A program made the position numbers and the translations under genes. Below, in pieces: positions 1-8,073 of a stretch of 55,931 nucleotides of DNA (positions are counted from its first letter, which is position 1; each line of letters begins with the position of its first letter). The notes beneath the pieces are model-generated. The model did no database searches. It saw only the letters and a list, made by a program, of their open reading frames with translations, and was not told where the DNA came from. The stretch comes from a virus. Where the stretch lies: IMG/VR virus record IMGVR_UViG_3300042305_001857, positions 1 through 55,931 of that record. The stretch is one strand, 5' to 3'.

Positions 1-1
1 A

Positions 2-802
2 GTAAATAGTGACTATGTTCCAAGACAAAATATAACATTCAAAATGTCTATGGACAAAATAACAATAAATAAAAACAACAAGTTATTACAAGAAATAAAA
101 CGCAATCAAGGTTCCACTGAATCTATACAGTATAACAAAGGATATACACTCCTTGAAGAACAAATAAAAACAAGTGAAGCGGTAAATAAAAATGTCGTTA
201 TTTTTTACGCTGTTCCAAAACACAACGCAAGAATCAGCAATATCAAAAAAGATCTTGAAGATGGCATTCCTCATTTCTTTTATGGACAAAATAAAGGCAT
301 AGTAAATAAAATAACATTTAGAGAAGAAAGTATACCATTTTTCAAAGAAGCAAACATTCAATCGCAAGTAGATAGAAAACCATGGCGACCGGGTATATTT
401 CTCCGATCAAAATATAATGTAGTAATAGAAATGATGGGAACTGTAAACTTCCGTGTTGGAAGTATGGTTTATATTTCTCCTTCTTTTCCCGGAGTTATAA
501 ATACTGCTGAACCAATTGATTATGGTATTGGTGGATATTTTGTCATTGTTTCAATCAATACAGAAATAGAAAGTGGAAAATATACAACAACGCTTGAATG
601 TAACTGGGTTGCTACTGGAACTGGTGAATATACAGATCTAAGCCACCTACCTTTCAAAGTTGTAACACTACCAAGACCACTTGAAGATATAAGAAGAGCA
701 GAAGCAAACGAAACCAATATATTGATACAGCAATCCGCACGTCAAAAAGAACAAGTTGAAAGAATAAAAATGGGCGACACTGCTTTCAGTAGGAAAAACT
801 GA
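2..802 (+). CDS. Tail/baseplate hub-like structural protein, C-terminal part (5' end outside window)
   Basis: The frame is open to the left edge of the window, and the first ATG (44) has no ribosome site, so this is the C-terminal part of a longer protein. The last third has a beta-rich pattern (YFVIVSINTEIESGKYTTTL, then CNWVATG) that resembles the end of phage baseplate-hub or late-control-D-like proteins, where such a strand pair closes a barrel. The tail is charged and helical. The hub assignment is by resemblance only. The next gene begins 6 bases downstream and is also virion-like. Confidence 0.45.
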   Translation, partial: VNSDYVPRQNITFKMSMDKITINKNNKLLQEIKRNQGSTESIQYNKGYTLLEEQIKTSEAVNKNVVIFYAVPKHNARISNIKKDLEDGIPHFFYGQNKGIVNKITFREESIPFFKEANIQSQVDRKPWRPGIFLRSKYNVVIEMMGTVNFRVGSMVYISPSFPGVINTAEPIDYGIGGYFVIVSINTEIESGKYTTTLECNWVATGTGEYTDLSHLPFKVVTLPRPLEDIRRAEANETNILIQQSARQKEQVERIKMGDTAFSRKN

Positions 803-807
803 TAATC

Positions 808-2082
808 ATGAAATACAAAAACACTGACAACAAATATCTAAAAGAAATAAACAAAACAGCAGAAGAGACAAAATACTTTTCTGACGATCCGATCCATTCA
901 ATAATACCTCAATCAAATAACAAGTCAAGTGCTCTGCCTATGTATTTGAATAGATTGAACTATGAAATACAGTTTGATCGTGTTTTGCCAATCATGTCGT
1001 TGAAACCAGAAAACTTCAAAGACTTTTTATATACAGATCAACTATATGGTAAAATAAATACAAACAATGATGTTGTCAATATAAATGAACAAGAACTTGT
1101 TTCTTTATCTTCCAAACAAACTCTTCGTCTTGTAGCACCAGCAGCAGATGCTTTCAATAGGCTTTTTACAAGGCACAAAAATCTACTTGACAAACAAGTT
1201 ATAGACAGGCAAAGTGTTTTTGCCGATATAATACCTCAAAAAGCATTTATATCACCAAACTTACAACATTCACAATATCTAAATGCTTATTTCAATGACT
1301 TTTACAACTTTATAAACAGTAATGATCTAAATAAAAAAATATTAGATTTTCGTAGTTTTATAAAGTATTTTATGCTGTTTTATAATACAAAAGAAAAAAT
1401 AATAAACAGAACTACATTTATAAAAACAAAAATGTGTAGTCCATTATGTAGTGGGCTTGTTGTAGAAATAGCAGATGTAAAACACGGAAATGACAAAGAA
1501 GTATATACAAAATATATACAAGATCCATCGTTTGGTATATTTGACACTCTAACAAAACAACATGGCTTTGTTGTGGATAAACATTCTCCGTGGAGACTTA
1601 CATTTGATATTGCTGGTTCAAACGCCAAAGAATATATGAATAAATATAATATATCAACTACTGATCAATATTTCAACCAGTTTTATTATTATACTGAATA
1701 TTTCAACTATGAAAACCTAAAAATAAACTTATTAAACTTGTATAACTTTATTGCTACACAAAAACCATCTATTACAGTAATAAAAACAAAGTCAGTAAAT
1801 GGAAGTATTTGTGTTAACACCCAAACAACACAAAGAAACTTTATTCAATATGAAAATATATTTGACAACATAGCAGAAGAAGATATGCTAAAAATATATA
1901 CATATACAATCTGTTGTGAAAACAATATGATTTCAACCAAAAATCAGTTTGAACAACTTTTTAGCGAAATGTTGTCAATAAAAAAATATTTCAATGACTT
2001 TGAAGCGTTTGATTTTTTGAATAACAAAAGAAAAGAACTCAGTAACACCGGAACAAATACTTTCACAAAGTCTTTTTTCTGA
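808..2082 (+). CDS. Probable virion structural protein, 424 aa
   Basis: Start ATG follows the preceding stop by 5 bases. The ribosome site is weak (AGGA about 14 bases upstream), which suggests coupling to the previous gene. The middle (about residues 245-310) carries HGFVVDKHSPWRLTFDI followed by aromatic-rich helices (YFNQFYYYTEYFNY). That block resembles a virion-protein family of large marine myoviruses that I know only by pattern. No signal peptide or catalytic motif is visible. It is the last virion-type gene before the replication block. Confidence 0.45.
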   Translation: MKYKNTDNKYLKEINKTAEETKYFSDDPIHSIIPQSNNKSSALPMYLNRLNYEIQFDRVLPIMSLKPENFKDFLYTDQLYGKINTNNDVVNINEQELVSLSSKQTLRLVAPAADAFNRLFTRHKNLLDKQVIDRQSVFADIIPQKAFISPNLQHSQYLNAYFNDFYNFINSNDLNKKILDFRSFIKYFMLFYNTKEKIINRTTFIKTKMCSPLCSGLVVEIADVKHGNDKEVYTKYIQDPSFGIFDTLTKQHGFVVDKHSPWRLTFDIAGSNAKEYMNKYNISTTDQYFNQFYYYTEYFNYENLKINLLNLYNFIATQKPSITVIKTKSVNGSICVNTQTTQRNFIQYENIFDNIAEEDMLKIYTYTICCENNMISTKNQFEQLFSEMLSIKKYFNDFEAFDFLNNKRKELSNTGTNTFTKSFF

Positions 2083-2084
2083 TC

Positions 2085-2113
2085 TTGACTTCTTCCACAG
2101 AACGCGTTAGGTT
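2085..2113 (+). promoter_or_regulatory. Weak sigma70-like promoter before polA-like gene
   Basis: TTGACT (2085-2090), 17 bp spacer, TAGGTT (2108-2113). The -35 fits the set seen across this window but the -10 matches only three of six positions. Predicted transcription would start almost on the ATG at 2123. Confidence 0.3.
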
Positions 2114-2122
2114 TGTGGCACT

Positions 2123-3307
2123 ATGACTTTTTTGACCCTTGACGATAAAGAAGAATGCATTGGCTTCTACCACAGCGGAAAACTGGTGTTTGGAGAAGAA
2201 ATGCCAGACGAACCCAACAAAACTTGGAAGCACTACTCTTATCTAAAAAATAAAAATATAAAATATGCCAATATTCTTGTTGGCGGAAAAGAATATGACG
2301 AAGTGTGCCCAGAACATTTAAAAGAGGAATGGTCTGCACTAAACACAAAAGCAAAAGCATTTGTTCGCAGTTTTATTGAATCAAAAGTATCGCTAAAACA
2401 AAACTGCTTTTTTGATCTTGTTCCACAAAAGTTTTTAGCAGATTTTTGTGAAATAAAATGTCAAATAATAGACTGGGTATTTGATAATGCTCCCGAACCT
2501 GTTGATTATCAGTTCAAGCACGATCTTGAAGTGTTTATAGCAGATATAAGAAAACAAAAAATAAGTTTTGATGAAGAACAAATAAAAAATAACTTGCACG
2601 ATACAAAAACCAAAGAGTTCCATCAAACTTATGGCCAAAAAGATAACTACATCAGTTATAACCAGTTTTCTTCCAAGACAGGACGGCTCACAACAGAAGA
2701 AAATAGTTTTCCCATTCTCAACCTGTCAAAAAGTTTGAGGTCATATATCAAAGCAGAGAATGATTTCTTGTTAGATATTGATTATAACGCAGCGGAGGTG
2801 CGTGTATTTCTTGGTCTAAACGAAGTAAAACAGCCCACAAGCGACATTCATGAGTGGAACATGGATAAGTTTGGGTATGGCAGCAGAACCATTGCTAAAA
2901 ACGATTTTATCTCTTGGTTGTATGGTAAGAAAAACGATAGAGAAACAGAGTTTCGTAAGTATTATAATGCAGACAAAATAAAAAAGAAATATTGGGATGG
3001 AAATAACATAACAAATCACTATGGCAGAGTGATAAAAGCAGATGAGTTTCATGTTACAAACTATGTGGTTCAAAGCACAACAGCAGATATGACATTACGA
3101 CAAGTTTTGAAAGTAAATGAAATACTGAAAGGCTATCAGTCAAAAATAAAAATGATTATACATGATAATATTGTTATTGATATGAAAAAAGAAGAAAAGC
3201 ATCTAATAAAAAATATTGTTGATACTTACAACAATACAGACTTTGGTAAGTTTAGATCATCTGTAAAGATAGGTAAAAATCTGGGAAATATGAGGAATAT
3301 ACTATGA
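2123..3307 (+). CDS. Family A DNA polymerase, polymerase domain only
   Basis: Template-directed DNA synthesis. Motifs in order: SSKTGRLTT (about 183-191, family A 'TGRL'); motif A LDIDYNAAEVR with catalytic Asp at about 220; a motif B-like helix KNDFISWLYG (259-268); QSTTADM (317-323); motif C IHDN with Asp at about 348. Family A usually has HDE in motif C; here it is HDN with Asp kept. There is no 3'-5' exonuclease domain, so 394 aa is short. The N-terminal LDDKEEC block looks like true protein, so I keep ATG 2123 although it lacks a ribosome site. An alternative is ATG 2201, which has GGAG upstream. A separate DnaE lies at 27.8-32.4 kb. Confidence 0.85.
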   Translation: MTFLTLDDKEECIGFYHSGKLVFGEEMPDEPNKTWKHYSYLKNKNIKYANILVGGKEYDEVCPEHLKEEWSALNTKAKAFVRSFIESKVSLKQNCFFDLVPQKFLADFCEIKCQIIDWVFDNAPEPVDYQFKHDLEVFIADIRKQKISFDEEQIKNNLHDTKTKEFHQTYGQKDNYISYNQFSSKTGRLTTEENSFPILNLSKSLRSYIKAENDFLLDIDYNAAEVRVFLGLNEVKQPTSDIHEWNMDKFGYGSRTIAKNDFISWLYGKKNDRETEFRKYYNADKIKKKYWDGNNITNHYGRVIKADEFHVTNYVVQSTTADMTLRQVLKVNEILKGYQSKIKMIIHDNIVIDMKKEEKHLIKNIVDTYNNTDFGKFRSSVKIGKNLGNMRNIL

Positions 3308-4152
3308 TATCTGTTGTAGGTATTGGTGAGTTTTGTTCTAAGCTTGCCAATGGTTTGTCAAAATATAGCCAATATAATGTTTATGCAGTAACGGATAGCA
3401 AACTATCAACAAACTGTCTTGTAGTGAAGTCACTTGACAACGCAGAACAATATGAAAAGGAATATTCCGAGTTTGCTTGGAGTTCTCTTGTAAAAGACAG
3501 TAATACTGAAATATCGGTAATAGTGGATGGATCGGAAGCAGTAAGTGGAGTTGTTCTTGCTCTTTTAGAAAAGTTTAGAGATAGAAAAATAAATGTTTAT
3601 TATATCAAGTCAGATCTTGAACTGATGGGAAACATAGAAAAACTACAACATAAAGTGTGTTTTGGTATACTACAAGAATATGCCCGTTCTGGTTTGTTTG
3701 AAAACTTTATTTTATTTGATAAAACAAAACTGGAAAATATGTTGAATAATGTCAGTATTTTAGAAATAGAAGAAGAAACAGCAACTCTTATGAATTCAAC
3801 ATTACATTATGTAAATGTTTATAGTAACTTGAAGCCAATGATGTCAAACAATGTATCAATGAGTGATATAACAAGAATACAAACTATTGGACTATCAGAA
3901 ATAGGTTCTCTTGATATCAACTGGTTTTATGATCTGGAAAATATAGAAGAAGTTATATATTATTTCGCTATAAACTCTGATACTCTCAAAAAAGAAAAAA
4001 AACTGCTACAAACAATAAAAAATCAAGTAAAGGAAAAACAAAAAGAAAACAACATAAAAGTCAGTTTTAGTATTTTTGAAACAAAATACAACCAAAACTT
4101 TGTATATTGTGTAGGAAAAACAAAACATATCCAGCAGCAGCAGACGGCTTGA
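3304..4152 (+). CDS. Unknown protein, Rossmann/possible degenerate FtsZ-tubulin-like fold
   Basis: The start overlaps the polymerase stop (ATGA), so the two are translationally coupled. The N-terminus ISVVGIGEFCSKLANGL has a strand-glycine loop-helix pattern. Around residues 75-90, VIVDGSEAVSGVVLALL sits where FtsZ and tubulins carry the GGGTGTG loop, followed by a strand-helix alternation like the FtsZ core. The glycine-rich loop is absent, so GTP binding is doubtful. The C-terminus is Gln-rich (HIQQQQTA). I do not recognise the family with confidence; it could be another Rossmann-type protein. Confidence 0.35.
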   Translation: MISVVGIGEFCSKLANGLSKYSQYNVYAVTDSKLSTNCLVVKSLDNAEQYEKEYSEFAWSSLVKDSNTEISVIVDGSEAVSGVVLALLEKFRDRKINVYYIKSDLELMGNIEKLQHKVCFGILQEYARSGLFENFILFDKTKLENMLNNVSILEIEEETATLMNSTLHYVNVYSNLKPMMSNNVSMSDITRIQTIGLSEIGSLDINWFYDLENIEEVIYYFAINSDTLKKEKKLLQTIKNQVKEKQKENNIKVSFSIFETKYNQNFVYCVGKTKHIQQQQTA

Positions 4153-4177
4153 CAGGTGATCTGATCGGTGCTATGAT
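4149..4177 (+). promoter_or_regulatory. Strong sigma70 promoter
   Basis: TTGACA (4149-4154), 17 bp spacer, TATGAT (4172-4177), preceded by TGC (extended -10). It overlaps the end of the upstream gene and drives the gene at 4234. Confidence 0.8.
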
Positions 4178-4233
4178 GCCTCACCATCACCGAACAACCG
4201 CTGGTTGCAGGTGTTCTAACAAAGGAAGTAAAT

Positions 4234-4638
4234 ATGTCAAAAGTAACAGTAAATCGCCGTGGTCCCGTAGGAAATGCTGGTCGCGTAACACTTTCTCATC
4301 TTCGTGCTGGTGAGACTTTCCGTTTTCCACGTTCAGCCCCAGGAACCGTATATCAACTACTGACTATCTCAAACCGTTCTGTTGACGAGGGATTTGAGGG
4401 AGTAGATGCTTTTATGTTTGCTAATGTTGCTACCGGACAAGTCTATGTAGCAGAGGATAGCCGAACTGTTGTTCCAGTTGACTGTTCTCTAACTGTTCGT
4501 GAGCGTGTAAATGTTGAACCAACCCGCTCATCACGTTCAAGCCGTTCATCATCTGCTCGCTCAACTCGTTCTTCAACTACTCGTTCAAGCCGTTCATCAA
4601 CCACTGTTCGCGCTACAAAGCGTCGCTCACGTCGTTGA
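4234..4638 (+). CDS. Small protein with Arg/Ser-rich (RS-like) tail
   Basis: Start chosen because AAAGGAAG sits just upstream. Residues 1-95 form a beta-rich domain (RRGPVGNAGRVTLSHLRAGETFRF, then VYVAEDSRTVVPVDCSLTVR). Residues about 98-134 are almost only Arg, Ser, Thr and Ala in RSS/RST steps and end in KRRSRR. The tail is highly basic and low-complexity, suggesting nucleic-acid binding. It has its own promoter and terminator, so it is a monocistronic unit. Function unknown. Confidence 0.8.
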   Translation: MSKVTVNRRGPVGNAGRVTLSHLRAGETFRFPRSAPGTVYQLLTISNRSVDEGFEGVDAFMFANVATGQVYVAEDSRTVVPVDCSLTVRERVNVEPTRSSRSSRSSSARSTRSSTTRSSRSSTTVRATKRRSRR

Positions 4639-4657
4639 TAAAAAATACATAGGTATT

Positions 4658-4686
4658 GGGCCGAGAAATCGGCCCTTTACTTTTTT
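4658..4686 (+). terminator. Rho-independent terminator
   Basis: GGGCCGA (4658-4664), GAAA loop, TCGGCCC (4669-4675), then a T-rich tract. Ends the RS-tail gene. Confidence 0.9.
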
Positions 4687-4823
4687 ATGAGACAGTGATA
4701 AAGTAGAAACAGTCAATATTGAAAGTTATTAGATAATCTTATTGACAACATGATTGGCTTTGTTTGTGCCAACATTTACGGTCTTCTCAACAATAAGTTG
4801 ATGAGCCACAAGGAGTAAGTAAA
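4687..4823 (+). promoter_or_regulatory. Leader region of the SSB gene
   Basis: 137 bases without a gene. It holds TTGACA at 4742-4747 but no good -10 at the right distance, and a distant inverted repeat CTTATTG (4738-4744) / CAATAAG (4791-4797). A ribosome site (AAGGAG) precedes ATG 4824. T4 gene 32 is autoregulated through its leader; whether this leader does the same is inference. Confidence 0.3.
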
Positions 4824-5561
4824 ATGGGTATTGATATTCGCGCTATGCAAAAAAAACTTGAAAAACTCAATAACAAGGGTAAGTCAAGTTCAGAGTCTGC
4901 TTTCTGGAAGCCAGATGATGGTATTCACGAAGTTCGTGTTCTACCAACACCAGATGGCGATCCATTCAAGGAGTTTTGGTTTCATTATAATGTTGGAAAC
5001 CAAAGTGTAATGTGTCCAAAGCGTAACTTTGGAGAGGATTGTGCTGTTTGTGAGTTCGCCACAAAGTTGTTCAAGAGTGGCGAGCCAGATAGTGTTGCTG
5101 CAGCAAAAGAACTTTTTGTTCGTCAGCGTTTTCTATCTCCTATCCTTGTTCGTGGAAGTGAAAAGGATGGAGTAAAAGTTTGGTCCTACTCAAAGACTGT
5201 ATATGAAGAACTACTAAAAACAGTTCTTGATCCAGACTTTGGAGATATTACAGATCCAGAAAATGGTTTTGATCTAAAAGTAGATAAGGGCAAGAAAAAT
5301 GGTGCTCGTTATTCAACCATGACAGTAAAACCCAAGCCAAAGTCAACACAAATGTGTAAGGGTCTTGGTAGTCAAGAGTGCAAAGAACTACTTGATAGTG
5401 TTCCTGATCTATCAGCTATCTTTACACGAATGTCTCCACAGGAAGTTCAAGCAGCACTTGACAAACATCTGGCAGAACCAGATGAAACAAGTGTTGGTGT
5501 AGAAAAGGGTGGTGGCGTTGAAAACGCTGTTGATGCCGCTCTACGCGAACTTGATCTTTGA
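4824..5561 (+). CDS. Single-stranded DNA-binding protein, T4 gp32-like
   Basis: Binds ssDNA at the replication fork and during recombination. The N-terminal region resembles gp32 (AFWKPDDGIHEVRVLPTPDG). A zinc-site spacing is visible: His54, Cys64, Cys73, Cys76 (VMCPKRNFGEDCAVC), close to gp32's H-C-C-C subdomain. The OB-type core follows (about 85-200). The C-terminal tail is acidic and ends in ALRELDL, as expected for partner contacts. The length (245 aa) is a little below T4 gp32. It lies directly upstream of uvsX, as recombination partners often do. Confidence 0.88.
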   Translation: MGIDIRAMQKKLEKLNNKGKSSSESAFWKPDDGIHEVRVLPTPDGDPFKEFWFHYNVGNQSVMCPKRNFGEDCAVCEFATKLFKSGEPDSVAAAKELFVRQRFLSPILVRGSEKDGVKVWSYSKTVYEELLKTVLDPDFGDITDPENGFDLKVDKGKKNGARYSTMTVKPKPKSTQMCKGLGSQECKELLDSVPDLSAIFTRMSPQEVQAALDKHLAEPDETSVGVEKGGGVENAVDAALRELDL

Positions 5562-5574
5562 TAAAACTTGATGC

Positions 5575-5603
5575 TTGACAGGGGCGACCAAAGAGTGTAA
5601 TAT
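5575..5603 (+). promoter_or_regulatory. Sigma70 promoter of uvsX, nested in a hairpin
   Basis: TTGACA (5575-5580), 17 bp spacer, TAATAT (5598-5603). The -10 lies inside the loop of the perfect inverted repeat 5585-5614. Confidence 0.7.
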
Positions 5604-5620
5604 CTCTTTGGTCGTTTTCT
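5585..5620 (+). terminator. Perfect 11-bp inverted repeat: terminator of ssb overlapping uvsX promoter
   Basis: CGACCAAAGAG (5585-5595), 8-nt loop, CTCTTTGGTCG (5604-5614), then TTTTCT. As RNA it is a terminator for ssb. As DNA it is an operator-like palindrome around the uvsX -10. Both roles are possible. Confidence 0.75.
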
Positions 5621-5657
5621 ATTTGCAGCATAACTATTTCAAGGAGAAAAAAGAAAT

Positions 5658-6812
5658 ATGGCAAAACTAAAAGAAGTAAAAGCGGGAAAAGTAGATGTAG
5701 CCGAACTACGAAAAGCACTAAACAGTAAACTAAAAGGTGCTGTTTATGATCTGCGTGAACAAAATCCAACAGATGTAAAAGATTGGATCTCAACTGGTTC
5801 AACATGGCTTGATGGTATTGTTTGCAAGGGTAAACTGGCTGGTATTCCAGTTGGAAAAATAATAGAAATAGCCGGTATACAAGCAACAGGAAAAAGTTTT
5901 CTTGCTGCACAAATAGCAGGCAACTCACAAAAACTTGGCATTACACCGGTTTATTTTGATGCTGAAAGTGCGCTAAACAGCGACTTCCTGACAAAAGCAG
6001 GATGTGATCTTGAAAGCTTGATATATATTCAGCCAACTGACCTTGAAAGTGTTTTTGAAACAATGGAAACACTTATGGGTTCAAGTGATCAAAGATTTCT
6101 TTTTATTATTGATTCACTTGCGGCAACGCCAACAAAAGTTGATATCGAAGGAACATTCAATCCAAATGAGCGTATTGGCGTAAAAGCAGCACTACTTGCA
6201 AAAGCATTTCAAAAAATAACAACACCACTTGCTCAACGAGAATGCACACTCATTATACTAAACCAACTAAAAGTAAACATCAAAGCAACAAGTGAAGCCC
6301 CGATGGGTGGCAAATATCTAACAGATAGTCAAAAATACAATACACCAGGCGGCAGTTCACCAGACTTTTTTACAAGTTTGCGTATATGGCTTACCAAGTC
6401 ATTTGCCAAAGACAGCATGGTTTATGATGATAAAGGCTATCAAATAGGTTCATTTGTAAAAGCAAGAATAGAAAAAAGCCGTTTTGGAACACAAAATCGT
6501 GTTGCCGAGTTCAAAATATTGTGGGGAGATCAAGTTGGTGTTCTAAATGAAGAAAGTGTTCTTGAAGCAATCAAGGGAAAAACCGAACACCTTGAAACAG
6601 GAGGCTGGAACAAACTAACCTATGCCGATGGAACAGTAGAAAAGTGGCAGGGTTTGGAAGAAGGTTTTGTAGAACTAATGAGAACAAATGAAAAGTTCCA
6701 CAATCGTGTTATGGAAATATTTGATTATGAAGTTATTCAGAAGTTTGACAAGAAATTGGGAGATGCCAAGGATTTCCTAAATGATGGCAAAGGCGAAGAC
6801 GTTCAACATTGA
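5658..6812 (+). CDS. uvsX: UvsX/RecA-family recombinase
   Basis: ATP-dependent strand-exchange protein for phage recombination and recombination-primed replication. Walker A is GIQATGKS (73-80); Walker B is FLFIIDS with Asp152. RecA-type loop features follow: GGKYLTDSQKYNTPGGSSPDFF in the L2 region, and YQIGSFVKARIEKSRFG. The length (384 aa) and the C-terminus match phage UvsX better than cellular RecA. AAGGAG precedes ATG 5658. It follows the SSB gene, its functional partner, under its own promoter. Confidence 0.9.
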   Translation: MAKLKEVKAGKVDVAELRKALNSKLKGAVYDLREQNPTDVKDWISTGSTWLDGIVCKGKLAGIPVGKIIEIAGIQATGKSFLAAQIAGNSQKLGITPVYFDAESALNSDFLTKAGCDLESLIYIQPTDLESVFETMETLMGSSDQRFLFIIDSLAATPTKVDIEGTFNPNERIGVKAALLAKAFQKITTPLAQRECTLIILNQLKVNIKATSEAPMGGKYLTDSQKYNTPGGSSPDFFTSLRIWLTKSFAKDSMVYDDKGYQIGSFVKARIEKSRFGTQNRVAEFKILWGDQVGVLNEESVLEAIKGKTEHLETGGWNKLTYADGTVEKWQGLEEGFVELMRTNEKFHNRVMEIFDYEVIQKFDKKLGDAKDFLNDGKGEDVQH

Positions 6813-6840
6813 CTATTTAGTTTTTGTAGGGAGAAAACAC

Positions 6841-6933
6841 ATGAAACTTACAAAAGAAAAACTAAAACAGATAATCAAAGAAGAGCTTGAAGATGTTCTA
6901 AAAGAACAAAAAGAAAGTTCTAAAGCTAAATAA
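6841..6933 (+). CDS. 30-aa helical peptide, 'LKQIIKEELEDVL' type
   Basis: ATG preceded by TAGGGAG. The whole product is one charged amphipathic helix, MKLTKEKLKQIIKEELEDVL plus a Lys-rich end. Helices of this pattern occur at the N-termini of many virion or capsid-targeted phage proteins. Here it stands alone between uvsX and a terminator, so it is either a free peptide or the remnant of a longer gene. Too short to assign. Confidence 0.6.
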   Translation: MKLTKEKLKQIIKEELEDVLKEQKESSKAK

Positions 6934-6939
6934 CTAAAG

Positions 6940-6965
6940 AACCCGCAGAAATGCGGGTTTCTTCT
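6940..6965 (+). terminator. Rho-independent terminator
   Basis: ACCCGCA (6941-6947), GAAA loop, TGCGGGT (6952-6958), then TTTCTTCTTT. Ends the uvsX unit. Confidence 0.9.
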
Positions 6966-6988
6966 TTATAACAACCCGCGCTCGCTGC

Positions 6989-7017
6989 TTGACACCGCAC
7001 CGATCTGCTGCTACAAT
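6989..7017 (+). promoter_or_regulatory. Strong sigma70 promoter
   Basis: TTGACA (6989-6994), 17 bp spacer, TACAAT (7012-7017), with GC before the -35 as in the other sites. Drives the deaminase unit. Confidence 0.8.
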
Positions 7018-7046
7018 CAGGGCAACCAACATAGGAGCCTGATACC

Positions 7047-7542
7047 ATGAAGTATCTTGATTTTGTAGTACCTCGCTGAAGATATTGCATCACAGTTTCG
7101 TGATGATACTCTACAGCATCAAGTTGTTGCCCTTGCTGTCAAGGGTGGCAAGATTATCAACTTTGGCGTCAATAAGCGCCGTTACAGTCGCGGAAAGAGT
7201 GTTTTCAAGTGTTCAATGCACGCTGAAATTGATCTTTTGAGCAAGATGGAAGAACGAGCGAGAGGAAGCAAGATTTATATCTATCGTTTCAACAATACAA
7301 CTTCTCCTATTGCTCGCGAGAACAAGAATGGCAAGCCTTGTCCGCTCTGCCAACACGCACTGAAGAACGCTGGTGTTTCAAGGGTTATTTATATTGATGA
7401 CGATGGTGAGATGAACACGATGAAGAATCGTGATATGATCGGTCTTGTTGGACAGCCAAGCAATATCACCAACCATTTCCTTGAAAGGTTTGGAGATCAA
7501 CATCACGGTAAGTTTTTGGTAAATCAGTTTATTGCTGCATAA
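7047..7542 (+). CDS. Cytidine/dCMP deaminase-like protein, needs a +1 frameshift
   Basis: Zinc-dependent deaminase family: CSMHAE (7210-7227, His ligand plus catalytic Glu) and PCPLC (Cys ligands, about residue 97). It probably converts dCMP or a related nucleotide to the uracil form, feeding dTMP synthesis with ThyX. ATG 7047 has AGGAG upstream but its frame stops at TGA 7077. The conserved body (AEDIASQFRDDTLQHQVV...) is in the +1 frame, which has TAG at 7066 and no start before HAE. The shift must fall between 7069 and 7079. Either programmed frameshifting, a real mutation or a sequence error. Substrate unproven. Confidence 0.7.
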
Positions 7543-7550
7543 GAGGTTCT

Positions 7551-7754
7551 ATGGAAAGTAAGTTTGACAAACAAACAAGTGATGGTCTTTATACATTTAG
7601 TAATAGTGAAGTATTTGAAGCATTAACCATGTGGTGTGCAAAAAAAGGTATCACTCTTGATAAAAATAGTGTAAAATCTTTTGATTGTTCCCATATTGAA
7701 AATGGTTGGTCAGTATTTTTAGGTTTCAATCACAAAGAAAGAAAGGTAGGATAA
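7551..7754 (+). CDS. Hypothetical protein, 67 aa
   Basis: ATG preceded by AAGAGG; 8 bases after the deaminase stop. No motif recognised. A helix with MWCAKKG is followed by a likely strand (GWSVFLGF). Same transcription unit as the deaminase. Confidence 0.6.
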   Translation: MESKFDKQTSDGLYTFSNSEVFEALTMWCAKKGITLDKNSVKSFDCSHIENGWSVFLGFNHKERKVG

Positions 7755-7760
7755 TTATAC

Positions 7761-8024
7761 ATGTTTATTGTAACACTTAACCATTACTGTGGTTCTTCTT
7801 TGGAAGCCTCTCAGCCTCAACAAATCTGGGGTCCATTTCAAACAGAAAAAGAGGCTATCGAACTTGAAGATAATGTTAACAAATGGATTGAAGCTAATTC
7901 CTGGGGAGGAGAAAGGCTCGCACAGACATTTGAAGTTAACGATCTGAATTTTCCAAAATCTGCAGATGAATTGCGTGATATTTTAGGCGAAGACGATGAA
8001 GAAGATGACGATGAAGAAGTGTGA
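7761..8024 (+). CDS. Hypothetical protein with acidic tail, 87 aa
   Basis: Layout resembles the small proteins at 20086 and 21281: an N-terminal strand, 'WGPFQTEKEAIE' (compare 'IGTFETKEEAEA'), then a variable part. The last 15 residues are nearly all Asp/Glu (GEDDEEDDDEEV). No ribosome site is obvious. Function unknown. Confidence 0.6.
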   Translation: MFIVTLNHYCGSSLEASQPQQIWGPFQTEKEAIELEDNVNKWIEANSWGGERLAQTFEVNDLNFPKSADELRDILGEDDEEDDDEEV

Positions 8025-8073
8025 GATAAGATAAAACCTTTAAAGGTTATTACTGGAAATATAAGGAGGAATA

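Noticed and set aside
4107-4313. Open frame across the promoter between 4107 and 4313
   Set aside because: It overlaps the end of one gene, a strong promoter and the ribosome site of the next; composition is not protein-like.
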